Source: Pandoraea norimbergensis (GTDB taxonomy: Bacteria; Pseudomonadota; Gammaproteobacteria; Burkholderiales; Burkholderiaceae). From it: a stretch of 64,000 bases of DNA. The stretch is taken from positions 3,100,001 through 3,164,000 of the forward strand of contig NZ_CP013480.3 of the NCBI RefSeq assembly GCF_001465545.3. Direction: 5' to 3'. The notes beneath the pieces are model-generated. The model searched no databases. It saw only the letters and a program-made list of their open reading frames with translations, and was not told where the DNA came from. A program made the translations under genes and the position numbers. Positions 16,393 through 25,264 of the stretch are shown here, piece by piece; within the stretch, counting starts at the first letter, position 1; the number at the start of each line of letters is the position of its first letter.

Positions 16393-16917
16393 ATGGCCGG
16401 CAAGATCGAAATCAACCGCATCACGAACGCCAACATCTACGTTGACGGGAACTCGCTGCTCGGCCGCGCAGAAGAGATCAAGCTGCCCGACATTTCGGCC
16501 ATCATGCAGGAACACAAGGCGCTTGGCATGGTGGGCAAGATCGAGTTGCCGGCCGGCTTCGACAAGCTCGAGGGTGAAGTGAAGTGGAACTCGCTGTACA
16601 AGGACGTGGCCAAGACGGTGGCCAACCCCTTCAAGGCTGTGTCCCTTCAGTGCCGCTCCAGCATCGAGACTTACGGCGCGCAAGGGCGCATCCAGGAGGT
16701 CAGCCTGGTGACGTTCCTGACGGTCATGTTCAAGAAGAATCCGCTGGGCACCTTCAAGCAGCACGAGAACGCGGAATTCAGTTCGGCGTTCGGTGCGACC
16801 TACATCAAGCAGGTCATCGACGGCGAGGAGGTGCTCGAGCTGGACTACATGGCCAACATCTTCCGCGTCAACGGGGAAGACATGCTGGCCGACTACCGTA
16901 GCAATACCGGCACCTGA
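16393..16917 (+). CDS. Tail tube protein (P2 FII / Mu gpM-like)
   Basis: The 174-residue protein belongs to the phage tail tube family; RITNANIYVDGNSLLGRAEE and the later LPAGFDKLEGEVKWNSLYKD are typical of P2 FII proteins. It forms the inner tube within the sheath. A strong terminator follows at 16976-16997. Confidence 0.9.
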   Translation: MAGKIEINRITNANIYVDGNSLLGRAEEIKLPDISAIMQEHKALGMVGKIELPAGFDKLEGEVKWNSLYKDVAKTVANPFKAVSLQCRSSIETYGAQGRIQEVSLVTFLTVMFKKNPLGTFKQHENAEFSSAFGATYIKQVIDGEEVLELDYMANIFRVNGEDMLADYRSNTGT

Positions 16918-16975
16918 CCCGCGCCATTCGGACTGAGCAGTTTGCGAAATTGCGCAATCTGGCGCTTTTCCTCAC

Positions 16976-16997
16976 GGCCCACTTCGGTGGGCCTTTT
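16976..16997 (+). terminator. Intrinsic terminator after the tail tube gene
   Basis: A perfect 7-base stem GGCCCAC-TTCG-GTGGGCC with a stable tetraloop is followed directly by TTTT. It ends the capsid-sheath-tube unit and separates it from the tail chaperone unit. Confidence 0.85.
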
Positions 16998-17011
16998 CAT
17001 TTGGTAAAGCA

Positions 17012-17022
17012 GATTAACTGAC
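17012..17022 (+). promoter_or_regulatory. Late-unit box 3 before tail chaperone
   Basis: GATTAACTGAC differs at two of eleven bases from the GATTAAAAGAC boxes at 3335 and 10696 and lies just after the terminator, 68 bases before the next start codon. No matching dyad follows. It is a candidate promoter or activator site for the tail unit. Confidence 0.4.
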
Positions 17023-17089
17023 TGGAATCTTGGGCCGACTGAGAATCCTTCGTGTAGTTCGTTCATTCACCACACGCAAAGGAAATCTC

Positions 17090-17395
17090 ATGGAGATCCA
17101 ACTTCAGTACCCGTTCACGACGGCAGCCGGTCAGAAATTGAGCGCCGTCACCGTCCGCCGACTCAAAGTCAAGGATCTGAAGGCCATCGGCGAGCAAAGC
17201 GGCGGGAGCGAGGTGTCGCTCGAACTGAACGGCGTCGCACGTATGTGCAATCTCGTGCCGGAGGATCTGGACGAGATGGACGCCGCCGACTACCAAGCGG
17301 TGAAGGCCCGATTTCTGGAGTTTGTGGGTATCACCGGAAAACCTGCGGTCGGGGCAAAGCCTGCTAGCGAGGTGGTTCCGGATGCAGCCGAGTGA
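17090..17395 (+). CDS. Tail assembly chaperone, upstream frame (gpE-like)
   Basis: The 101-residue protein looks like the phage tail assembly chaperone family (YPFTTAAGQKLSAVTVRRLK, then AIGEQSGGSEVSLELNGVA). Start 17090 follows an AAAGGAAA ribosome site. In contractile phages this gene and the next are joined by programmed frameshift to make a longer product that coats the tape measure. Its 3' end overlaps the second frame (17382-17480). Confidence 0.8.
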   Translation: MEIQLQYPFTTAAGQKLSAVTVRRLKVKDLKAIGEQSGGSEVSLELNGVARMCNLVPEDLDEMDAADYQAVKARFLEFVGITGKPAVGAKPASEVVPDAAE

Positions 17396-17480
17396 GATTG
17401 ACCAGCTGAGCGTCGATGAATTCTGTGACTGGATTACCGACGCCAGCCAGCAAATCAAGCGCGAGCACGGCGATGGCTAA
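17382..17480 (+). CDS. GpE-type downstream frame of tail chaperone (frameshift product)
   Basis: A short frame encodes QPSEIDQLSVDEFCDWITDA, the core of the P2 GpE family. The frame is open from 17304, so the conserved part extends upstream of the ATG at 17382 (LLARWFRMQPSEID). It is shifted +1 (equivalent to -2) from the upstream frame, which suggests it is normally reached by ribosomal frameshifting rather than by its own start. A GGGG run at 17351-17354 is a candidate slip site. Confidence 0.6.
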   Translation: MQPSEIDQLSVDEFCDWITDASQQIKREHGDG

Positions 17481-17694
17481 CCAGCCACGCGGCTGCTTTG
17501 ATGAGGGCCGCGACACAGAATGCCGCAACGGCGATAACCGGCCCCAGGAAAACCAACCCAAAAAACACGGCGACGCCGAACATCAACGGCGCGGCCCACA
17601 GGGGCAGCTCGATGAGCAGCCACACGCCAAGCGCCACTGAAAGCGTGGCAATCACAACGTAGGCGATGGTTTTGGCGAGGGTTTCGATGTCCAT
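17455..17694 (-). CDS. Small membrane protein on opposite strand inside tail operon
   Basis: The 79-residue frame is very hydrophobic, with two or three membrane segments (YVVIATLSVALGVWLLIELP, LMFGVAVFFGLVFLGPVIAV) and a basic C-terminus. It fills the whole gap between the tail chaperone and tape measure, on the minus strand, and its codons favour G or C at the third position like real genes here. An AGGATG lies upstream of its ATG. It would be expressed independently of the late genes, as prophage morons are. No family is recognised. Confidence 0.5.
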   Translation of the reverse strand: MDIETLAKTIAYVVIATLSVALGVWLLIELPLWAAPLMFGVAVFFGLVFLGPVIAVAAFCVAALIKAAAWLVSHRRARA

Positions 17695-17722
17695 AGCCGC
17701 ATCCTAATTCCGAGGTATCCAC

Positions 17723-20218
17723 ATGGCAAGTGAGTTTTACGTTGGTGTCAAGATCGGCGCGACGATGCTGGCCAGCTTCGGCACCGCGCTCGCCGGCGCC
17801 AAGACGACCATGTCGAACCTTGGCAGAGTGGCCGATGACCTGCAGGTCAAGCATGCCCGGCTTGGCGAGGTGATGTCGCGCGCGATGGCGCACCCGATGC
17901 GCAATGTCGGCGAGTTGCGCCACCAATATGAGCGGCTCGGCACGACGATGGACGCGTTGACGACCAAGCAGGCCGCTCTGGCAGGGCAACTGGCACGCGG
18001 CGAAGCGCTTCACAAGCAGCGTATGGGTCTCGGTGGCGAGATGGTTGGAACTTACCTTACTGCCAAAGCGACGGCCGCACCTCTCATCGGAGCGGTCAAG
18101 CAAGCCGCGACCTTCGAGGCTGGGCTGCGTGACATCGCCATCACCGGGAACCTGACCAAACAGGAGGAATTCAAGGTGGGCGAAGCCGTCCGCCAGGCTG
18201 CGCTGTCAACCAGTCAGGGACATGCTGCGATTCTTGAGGGCGTTGGCACCCTCGTTGCGGCGGGCATGGATGCCAATAAGGCAGGAGAGTATTCGGGCCT
18301 TCTGGGCAAGGTGGCCACCGCCACCAACGCGGACATGAAAGACCTTGCCGGCATGGTGTATTCGCTGTCGGAGACGCTCGGTATCAAGGGCGACACCGCC
18401 CTCAAGGAAGCATTCAACCGCGCTGCCTTCGGCGGCAAGCTCGGTCGATTCGAGCTCAAGGATATGGCCAAGGCGCTGCCGGAGATGACAGCGGCCTTCG
18501 CATCAAAGGGCATCAAGGGGCAGGACGCACTCACCCAGATTATCGCCAGTCTCGAGGTCGGTCGTGAAGGCGCAGGTTCCGGTGACGAAGCCGTGACCAA
18601 CCTGCGCAACTGGCTCTCGCACATGAACGCCAAGCACACCATAGACGCCTATTCAAAAGCCGGCGTGGACTATCAGAAGTCGATGCAAAACCTCGTCTCC
18701 GATGGCTACTCCAGCTACGAAGCGTCTCTGCAAATCGCCCAGAAGTTCATCTCGTCACGAGGTGACGGGTTCATGAAGCAATGGAAGGACGCGGGCGCCA
18801 AGGGAGACGAAGAGGCTCAACGTCGTTTGATGGAAAGCTTTGGCCTGAACGAGGTGTTCCAGGACATCCAGACCATCAACCATTTGCTGGCCATGCGCCA
18901 GGGGTGGGACAAGTACCAGGACAACAAAAAGAAGATGGGTAGCCAAGAAGCAATGGGCACCATCGATGAGGACTATCGCAAGCGCGCCGAGCTCGCCACC
19001 AAGGCGTGGGAGCGTTTCAAGACGCGAGTGGCCGACGTCGGCATTACTGTGGGCAGTACGCTGATGCCCTCCCTGACCAAGCTGCTCGGCACGCTCACGC
19101 CAATGATCGACAAGATTGGCCAGTTCGCTGCTGCACACCCTGGTGTCATCCGCGCGGTCGCTGGCTTCGCCGTCAGCATCGTTGGCCTGAAGGTCGCCAC
19201 CCTAGCCTTGGGTTGGGGATTGAATTTCTTTGTTAAATCGCCTCTGAACCTTCTCGGCACGGCATTCACGACGGTGTCCTCAAAATGGACATTGATGCGT
19301 GCGTTGCTGCTCGGAGGATCTTCGCGTCTCGCCACGGTATTCCAATTGTTTGGCGCGAGCACGCAGACGGCGACCAAGCTGGCGAGCGTTTTCGGCCGCC
19401 TCGGCGGCTGGATGCTATCGCTCGGTCGAGCGACGTTGCTCCTTGGGCGCTTTTTGTTACCCTTCGGTCAAGGCCTGCTGATGACCTTCGGTGGACCGTT
19501 GATGCTTGCCGCTCGCGGCAGCCTGTTTCTAGGGCGGCTGCTGGTGGGGAATCTGCTGCCCGGCTTACGTTTGGCTGGTCAGGCGGTGCTCTGGCTGGGC
19601 CGCGCCATGCTGATGAATCCGCTGGGCTTGGCAGTTACTGCCATCGGCGTTGCCGCCTATCTGGTGTGGAAAAACTGGGACAAGGTCAAATCAGCGATTC
19701 TGGTCGGCTGGAACTGGCTCAAGGGCCTGAAAGATCGGTTCTTCTCTGCGGGAGCGGATCTGATCAACGGGCTTGTCAGCGGCGTGACGTCCAAGATTTC
19801 GGCCGCGCGCGACAGCATCGTCTCGTTCGGCTCGGACATCAAAGGCTGGTTTGCCAATACGCTGGGCATCAGATCACCGTCCCGCGTGTTCATGGGCTTC
19901 GGCGACAACATTGCACAAGGCGCTGCTCTGGGCATCGGCCGATCGGCGGGGCTCGCCTCAAGGGCGGCTGCCGGCATGGCGTCGGATACGGCGGCGGCCG
20001 CCGCGACCCAACACATCGCCGCCGGTCGCCTCGGTTCATCGAGCGCCAGCGCCGGTACTTCGGGGATGACAGTTCAATTCAGTCCAACGATCCATGTCCA
20101 GGGTGGCTCGCCGGAAGCGGTTAAGGGCCAGGTCACAGACGCGCTCAACCTTTCGCTGCGCGAGCTGGAACAGATGATCAAACGCGTGACCGCCCAACAG
20201 GCGCGGAGGGCCTACTGA
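17723..20218 (+). CDS. Tail tape measure protein
   Basis: The 831-residue protein is the largest of the tail region. The N-terminal part is coiled coil; residues about 120-400 fit the TP901/P2 gpT tape-measure core (LRDIAITGNLTKQEEFKVGE, MVYSLSETLGIKGDTALKEA). Hydrophobic segments lie in the middle (AGFAVSIVGLKVATLALGWG and others), and a LGIRSPSRVFMGFGDN motif near the end is very typical. It sets tail length and may help DNA cross the inner membrane. Confidence 0.92.
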   Translation: MASEFYVGVKIGATMLASFGTALAGAKTTMSNLGRVADDLQVKHARLGEVMSRAMAHPMRNVGELRHQYERLGTTMDALTTKQAALAGQLARGEALHKQRMGLGGEMVGTYLTAKATAAPLIGAVKQAATFEAGLRDIAITGNLTKQEEFKVGEAVRQAALSTSQGHAAILEGVGTLVAAGMDANKAGEYSGLLGKVATATNADMKDLAGMVYSLSETLGIKGDTALKEAFNRAAFGGKLGRFELKDMAKALPEMTAAFASKGIKGQDALTQIIASLEVGREGAGSGDEAVTNLRNWLSHMNAKHTIDAYSKAGVDYQKSMQNLVSDGYSSYEASLQIAQKFISSRGDGFMKQWKDAGAKGDEEAQRRLMESFGLNEVFQDIQTINHLLAMRQGWDKYQDNKKKMGSQEAMGTIDEDYRKRAELATKAWERFKTRVADVGITVGSTLMPSLTKLLGTLTPMIDKIGQFAAAHPGVIRAVAGFAVSIVGLKVATLALGWGLNFFVKSPLNLLGTAFTTVSSKWTLMRALLLGGSSRLATVFQLFGASTQTATKLASVFGRLGGWMLSLGRATLLLGRFLLPFGQGLLMTFGGPLMLAARGSLFLGRLLVGNLLPGLRLAGQAVLWLGRAMLMNPLGLAVTAIGVAAYLVWKNWDKVKSAILVGWNWLKGLKDRFFSAGADLINGLVSGVTSKISAARDSIVSFGSDIKGWFANTLGIRSPSRVFMGFGDNIAQGAALGIGRSAGLASRAAAGMASDTAAAAATQHIAAGRLGSSSASAGTSGMTVQFSPTIHVQGGSPEAVKGQVTDALNLSLRELEQMIKRVTAQQARRAY

Positions 20219-21129
20219 TGTTCGCACTCCTGGGGGATGTCCAGTTCGACCTGATCACATATTTTGACGGATTCGAATCGGAGTTCGGCGCCGATTTCGC
20301 CGAACACCCGCTGATTGAAGGCAAGCCGCGCCTGCAGTTCATTGGCGACAAGCTCGACGAGGTCCGGATCCAACTCGCCTTTCATCAGTATTACTGTGAT
20401 CCGGAAGCCGAGCTCGTGAAGCTCACAAAGGCACTCGGTGCACATCAAGCCATGGCTCTGGTGCTGGGCAACGGAGATTACAAAGGATGGTTCGTACTGA
20501 CCAGCGTGCAGGCGACCAGCAAGCACACGGACAAATCGGGCACGCTGGTCGCGCTCGAGGCCGGTATTACCCTGCGCGAGTTTGTCGGTGACAAAAAAAA
20601 CCCACTTAAGCCCCCCGCAGTCCAGCCGAATCCTGCGCCGGCCAACGCCAAGGCGCTGCCAGTTGACGATGCGGCAGCCAACGAACTGAAAAGCGTTGCG
20701 GCCACGGTACGCGAAGGCGTGCGTCAGGCCGTAACCTACGCCAACCAGGCGCAATCCGCGCTGCGCGTTGCAGTCGATGGCGCTCGACTTGCACAGAAGT
20801 TGGCGGATAACCCGCTTGCCGCGTTGGGGCGCGTGCCCGGCCTTTTGACAAGCGTTAAGCAGGTTGCCGGTCCATTGGAGAAGCTCTCTCCCACGTTAAG
20901 TGGATTGTCCGGCCAGCTTCCCGACGTCTCCAACATGCTGCGCGCCAGCGATAACGCGCTGAGTGCAGTCCGCAGCGCACAGGGGGCTCTGAGTTCGGTC
21001 AGCGCCACAACTATTGGCGGTCGAATTGACTATCTGAGCGGGCAACTGTCGACAGCGACGAGCGCCCTCCAGTCTGCGGCACCGAGCATGAGTCAGCTGG
21101 CAGCCAAGGTCATCGCGAGGGTCATCTGA
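20218..21129 (+). CDS. P2 gpU-like tail protein with long C-terminal helical extension
   Basis: Residues 1-130 match the gpU tail family (FALLGDVQFDLITYFDGFES...LIEGKPRLQFIGDKLDEV). A Pro-rich linker (KPPAVQPNPAPANAKAL) is followed by about 150 residues of Ser/Ala/Leu-rich helix, not present in P2 gpU, which is about half this length. It lies between the tape measure and gpX, in the standard order, and its start overlaps the tape-measure stop by one base. Confidence 0.82.
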   Translation: MFALLGDVQFDLITYFDGFESEFGADFAEHPLIEGKPRLQFIGDKLDEVRIQLAFHQYYCDPEAELVKLTKALGAHQAMALVLGNGDYKGWFVLTSVQATSKHTDKSGTLVALEAGITLREFVGDKKNPLKPPAVQPNPAPANAKALPVDDAAANELKSVAATVREGVRQAVTYANQAQSALRVAVDGARLAQKLADNPLAALGRVPGLLTSVKQVAGPLEKLSPTLSGLSGQLPDVSNMLRASDNALSAVRSAQGALSSVSATTIGGRIDYLSGQLSTATSALQSAAPSMSQLAAKVIARVI

Positions 21130-21335
21130 TGTACCTGACCCACATCACCACCGAAGGCGAGCGCTGGGACCAACTTGCCTACCGCTACTACGGCGATCCA
21201 CTTGCCTATGAAGCGATCGTGGCGGCCAACCCGCACGTTCCGCTGACACCGACGCTGTCGAGTGGTCTGCGGCTCTCCATCCCTGTGATTGAACAAACAG
21301 ATTTGTCAGAGGATCTCCCGCCGTGGATGCGATGA
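21129..21335 (+). CDS. Tail protein X (LysM-like)
   Basis: The 68-residue protein matches P2 gpX (EGERWDQLAYRYYGDPLAYE, then LPSGL-type LSSGLRLSIPVI), a small LysM-like fold in the baseplate hub. It overlaps the gpD-like gene by four bases. Confidence 0.87.
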   Translation: MYLTHITTEGERWDQLAYRYYGDPLAYEAIVAANPHVPLTPTLSSGLRLSIPVIEQTDLSEDLPPWMR

Positions 21336-22516
21336 ACGATCAGTCGGCCACGACCACGGCCAAGGTGCCACACCCGGTCTTTGTGCTCACCTACGAACAG
21401 AAGAACATCACCAACGACATCACGCCGTATGTCCGTTCTGTCACGTGCACGGATTACCTGGACGGTCAGTCCGACGAGTTGTCGGTCGAACTGGAGGATG
21501 CTGACGGCCGATGGATCGAGCAGTGGTACCCAGGGAAAGGCGACGCGCTATCGCTCAAAATTGGGTACAGCGACGAGCCGCTGCTGCCCTGTGGGACGTT
21601 TGAGATCGATGAAATCGAGTTTGGTCATCCGCCGGCGACAGTAACAATTCGGGCGTTGGCCACCGGGGTAAAGAAGTCTGTCCGCACTCGTGCCGGGCGA
21701 GCATATGAAGGCACTACGCTGGCTGCGATCGCGCAACGCATCGCCAAGCGCAACAAGCTCACCCTCGTAGGGAAGATCCGGGACATCCGAATTGATCGGG
21801 TCACGCAGTATCAGGAACGGGACGTGGAATTCCTCACGCGCCTGGCACGCGAGTTCGGGTATGCCTTCAAGATCGTCAGCACCAAGCTGGTTTTCACCGA
21901 ATTGGCGGACCTGCGTGAGACGAACGCTGTCCTGACCATCACCAAGGGCGACCTACAGTCCATTCGGCTGCGCGACAAGATCAAGGAGGTCTACCAGGCC
22001 GCTAAGGGCAAGTATCACGATCCGAAGACGAAGAGGCTGGTGGTCTACGGTGTGAAGGGAGATAACGTCGCGGAGGTTGGCCAGACTACGGTGAGCACGA
22101 AAAAGCGTTCCGGCCAATCTGCGAGTGGCGATACGCTGAAATTCAGCGCGCGAGGGTCCAAGGCTGCCCTCCAGACGAAGACGCAAGCTGCTCTTGACGC
22201 GGCAAACCTCCAGCAAACCGCAGGCAACATCACGCTGCATGGCAATCCAAAACTTGTCGCCGGCACGACAGTCGAGCTTGCGAACTGCGGCAAGCTCTCA
22301 GGGAAATACCTTGTCGAGTCGGCTCATCACCGGCTTGAACGAGGGGCCGGCTATACCACCGAGTTGGAGATCAAGCGCGTGGCGCTGCCAATCAAGGTTG
22401 GTACGGGAAGCAGTACAGGTAAGACGACTTCCGGCAAGGCCCTCAAGGTGTACGGGACCACGACAGACGGTCAGGTGGGCGTGGTGGGTACGAGTACCGT
22501 GACCAAGAAGAAATGA
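21332..22516 (+). CDS. Baseplate hub protein, late control D family (gpD-like)
   Basis: The 394-residue protein resembles the phage late control gene D family, the hub under the tail spike (YEQKNITNDITPYVRSVTCT, YEGTTLAAIAQRIAKRNKLT, QYQERDVEFLTRLAREFGY). ATG 21332 overlaps the gpX stop (ATGA); a GTG three codons upstream is an alternative. The gpV spike gene overlaps its end by four bases. Confidence 0.88.
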   Translation: MNDQSATTTAKVPHPVFVLTYEQKNITNDITPYVRSVTCTDYLDGQSDELSVELEDADGRWIEQWYPGKGDALSLKIGYSDEPLLPCGTFEIDEIEFGHPPATVTIRALATGVKKSVRTRAGRAYEGTTLAAIAQRIAKRNKLTLVGKIRDIRIDRVTQYQERDVEFLTRLAREFGYAFKIVSTKLVFTELADLRETNAVLTITKGDLQSIRLRDKIKEVYQAAKGKYHDPKTKRLVVYGVKGDNVAEVGQTTVSTKKRSGQSASGDTLKFSARGSKAALQTKTQAALDAANLQQTAGNITLHGNPKLVAGTTVELANCGKLSGKYLVESAHHRLERGAGYTTELEIKRVALPIKVGTGSSTGKTTSGKALKVYGTTTDGQVGVVGTSTVTKKK

Positions 22517-23115
22517 CAGAAACCACGGAAGAATTCGGCGCCACGCTGAAGTTCGGCACAGTGAGCGCGTCCCGTCCGGGCTTCGCGCGGGTGCGCCTGC
22601 CCGATCTCGATAACATGCGCACCATGTGGTTGCCGATCGCCTATCCGAAAACGCAGGATGATCAAGCCTGCTGGACCTACGATATCGGCGAACAGGTGGC
22701 CGTGTTGCTGGACGCACGTGGCGAGGATGGCGTCATTCTCGGCGCGATCTATTCTTCAGCCGACACGCCCCCGGTTACGGACCCGAACAAGTTTGCCATC
22801 CGGTTCAAGGACGGCGCTCTGCTCGAGTACGACCGAGCCACCGGCATTTTGACGGTCACGGGCGTTCGACGCGTCGAAGTGGAAGCGAGCGCGGAAATTG
22901 TTCTCAAATCTGGAACCAAAGTCCTGCTCGATGCGCCAGACGCGGAGTTGACAGGCAACTTGCTGGTGAAGGGTAAGCTGACGGGGCAAGGTGGCCTGGC
23001 AGTGTCCGGTGGGGCTGGTGCCCAGATCCAGGGCAACATGCAGATCGACGGCAATGTCTCTGCCACGGGCACCATCATGGATGCTGGCGGAAACTCGAAC
23101 CACCATACCCACTAG
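22513..23115 (+). CDS. Baseplate assembly protein V, tail spike
   Basis: The 200-residue protein has the gpV OB-fold (FGTVSASRPGFARVRLPDLD, GEQVAVLLDARGEDGVILGA) and a beta-helical spike. It ends in NSNHHTH; the HxH pattern at the tip coordinates iron in related spikes. The spike pierces the outer membrane on contraction. Confidence 0.9.
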   Translation: MTETTEEFGATLKFGTVSASRPGFARVRLPDLDNMRTMWLPIAYPKTQDDQACWTYDIGEQVAVLLDARGEDGVILGAIYSSADTPPVTDPNKFAIRFKDGALLEYDRATGILTVTGVRRVEVEASAEIVLKSGTKVLLDAPDAELTGNLLVKGKLTGQGGLAVSGGAGAQIQGNMQIDGNVSATGTIMDAGGNSNHHTH

Positions 23116-23178
23116 CGATAGTCCAAGCCTTAAAGGCCTTTAATATCCGTCAGCCGGGCATGTCGGCATGATAGCCGC

Positions 23179-23532
23179 ATGACCCGGCTATCCGAAATTT
23201 CCTCCGTTCACTGGCAGCCTGCTCTCAATAGCTTCGACGTTGTTGAGGCTGAAGCAGACATCGACCAGGCCATCCGCGTGATCCTCCGCACGCCGAAGGG
23301 TAGCGACCCGCATCGGCCTGACTTCGGCTCGAACGTACATCTCTATATCGATTACCCCATCGATCAGGCCGTGCCGCACCTGGTACGAGAAGCCGTCGAT
23401 GCGATCCGACAATGGGAGCCGCGTTGCGAATTGCTCAAGGTCTCGCCGGTGATCGATCAGGCGCAGATGGCCCTGAAAGTGAGCTGGAAGCTGGCTGACG
23501 GCGTGAAGCGTGATACGGAGGTGCGCCTGTGA
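23179..23532 (+). CDS. Baseplate protein W (gp25/gpW family)
   Basis: The 117-residue protein has the GPW_gp25 pattern (DIDQAIRVILRTPKGSDPHR, PDFGSNVHLYIDYP). It is part of the baseplate wedge. A 63-base gap precedes it, with a degenerate inverted repeat ATGTCGGC / GCCGCAT (23160-23180) touching the start codon. Its stop overlaps the gpJ start. Confidence 0.88.
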   Translation: MTRLSEISSVHWQPALNSFDVVEAEADIDQAIRVILRTPKGSDPHRPDFGSNVHLYIDYPIDQAVPHLVREAVDAIRQWEPRCELLKVSPVIDQAQMALKVSWKLADGVKRDTEVRL

Positions 23533-24635
23533 GCCTCCCCGAGCCGAGCTTCATCGAACGAGATCCGAAAACGATTACCGCCGAAATCGTCGCGCAATAC
23601 GAGTCGCTCTCCGGCAAGACACTCTATCCCGCACAGGTGGAGCGACTGCTGATCGACGTTATCGCCTATCGGGAAACGCTGGTGCGCGTCGGCATTCAGG
23701 AAGCGGCAAAACAAAGCCTGGTGCATTACGCTCGAGCGCCGATGCTGGACTATCTGGGCGAACTCGTTGGCGTCACTCGCCTGCCGGCGCAATCGGCGAT
23801 GACGCCGTTGCGCTTTGCTCTGAAGACGGTGCTGGCCAACGACCTACTGATCCCTGCAGGCACCCGCGTCGAAGGGGGCGACGGTGCGGTGACATTCGCG
23901 ACCGACGGCGACGTGACGCTTGTGGCTGGGCAATTGTCGGTAGACACGGCGGCAACGTGTGAAGACCCAGGCGCTGCCGGCAATGGCTGGCAACCGGGGC
24001 AGATTAACAGCCTGATCGACGAGTTGGGCGACGTCGAAATCACGGTCGCCAATACCGCAGTCACCGCTGGCGGCGTCGAGGAAGAAGAAAACGACCACCT
24101 GCGGGAACGTATCAAGCTTGCTCCGGAAGCCTTCAGCACTGCCGGCAGCCGGTTGGCCTATGTATTCCACGCGAAGAGTGCGCATCAGAGCATCGTCGAC
24201 GTGGCCGTGTTGTCCCCCACGCCTGGCGTGGTCAAGCTTTACCCGCTGCTTACCACTGGATTGCCAGACATCAACATGCTGGCGTTGGTCGAAGCGAAGT
24301 GTTCGGCCGACCGCGTGCGCCCGTTGACCGACCAGGTGCAGGCGCTCGCCCCAACGCCCGTCGACTACGCGATCGAGGCACAACTGGTGCTGTATAAGGA
24401 CACCGATGTGGCCAGCGTGCTCGCGCAGGCGAATGCTGCAGCCCAAGCCTATATGGCAGATCGCGCGGCGGGGCTCGGCCGTGACATCGTGCCAGTGCAG
24501 GTGGATGTCGCCCTGAAGGTCACCGGTGTGTATGACATCGTGCGCACCTCTCCGGCCAAGCTCGTGCTCGCGGAGAACGAGTGGGCGCGGTGCACTGGAA
24601 TCAATATCACCGTTTCGGGGACGGTCGATGGCTGA
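23529..24635 (+). CDS. Baseplate protein J
   Basis: The 368-residue protein fits the Baseplate_J family (YPAQVERLLIDVIAYRETLV, APMLDYLGELVGVTRLPAQS, NDHLRERIKLAPEAFSTAGS). It is a wedge component linking sheath and fibres. The start is GTG at 23529, overlapping the gpW stop by four bases. Confidence 0.9.
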   Translation: MSLPEPSFIERDPKTITAEIVAQYESLSGKTLYPAQVERLLIDVIAYRETLVRVGIQEAAKQSLVHYARAPMLDYLGELVGVTRLPAQSAMTPLRFALKTVLANDLLIPAGTRVEGGDGAVTFATDGDVTLVAGQLSVDTAATCEDPGAAGNGWQPGQINSLIDELGDVEITVANTAVTAGGVEEEENDHLRERIKLAPEAFSTAGSRLAYVFHAKSAHQSIVDVAVLSPTPGVVKLYPLLTTGLPDINMLALVEAKCSADRVRPLTDQVQALAPTPVDYAIEAQLVLYKDTDVASVLAQANAAAQAYMADRAAGLGRDIVPVQVDVALKVTGVYDIVRTSPAKLVLAENEWARCTGINITVSGTVDG

Positions 24636-25263
24636 TTCGCTGTTGCTCCCGCCGCCGCTGGCCAGCGACGAGCGCTTCCGAGTGCTCGGACAGCTGGCGG
24701 CTCGAATCAGCGACATCGACCTGTCGCCGCTCCTGGTCTATCTCGTGGACACCGTCAACGCGTCGGCGTTGCCGGTGCTCGCGGATCAGTTTCACATCCT
24801 TGGCGAAGGTTGGCAGTTTGCCCGCAACGACGACGAGCGTCGCCTGTTGCTCAAGCGGGCGATCGAACTGCACCGGTTCAAAGGCACGAAGTGGGCCATT
24901 CAACAAGTTTTAGAAACGCTGGCCCTCAAAGGTCAGATCGCCGAGTGGTTTGAGTACGGTGGCCAGTCGTATCACTTCCGTATCGACGTGGATCTGTCCG
25001 ACCGCGGAATTGACGAGACAACCTACGACGCGCTCGTCGCCTTGGTCAACGAGTACAAAAACGTGCGCAGCCACCTCGAGGCGCTCACGTTGTACCTCAC
25101 CGTACGAAGTCCCGTGCCCGTGATCGCGGCCGCGACGCTCGGCGGCGAGCTGACGACCATATATCCGTTGCAGTTGGACGGCGTCGAGCAACGCGGGGCC
25201 GTATTCATTGGCTACGGCCAGCAAACCATCGAGATCACCACGATTTACCCCTTGGAGAACTGA
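24628..25263 (+). CDS. Baseplate protein I (P2 gpI family)
   Basis: The 211-residue protein matches the tail_P2_I family (LVDTVNASALPVLADQFHIL, HRFKGTKWAIQQVLETLAL). ATG 24628 overlaps the gpJ end by eight bases; an upstream in-frame ATG at 24526 lies in gpJ. It connects baseplate and tail fibre. Confidence 0.87.
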   Translation: MADSLLLPPPLASDERFRVLGQLAARISDIDLSPLLVYLVDTVNASALPVLADQFHILGEGWQFARNDDERRLLLKRAIELHRFKGTKWAIQQVLETLALKGQIAEWFEYGGQSYHFRIDVDLSDRGIDETTYDALVALVNEYKNVRSHLEALTLYLTVRSPVPVIAAATLGGELTTIYPLQLDGVEQRGAVFIGYGQQTIEITTIYPLEN

Positions 25264-25264
25264 C

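Noticed and set aside
23137..23180. Fourth late control element before baseplate gene W
   Set aside because: The box matches at only about half of the positions and the arms are in reversed order (CGGC..GCCG), so it is noted only with the gene and not counted with the other boxes.
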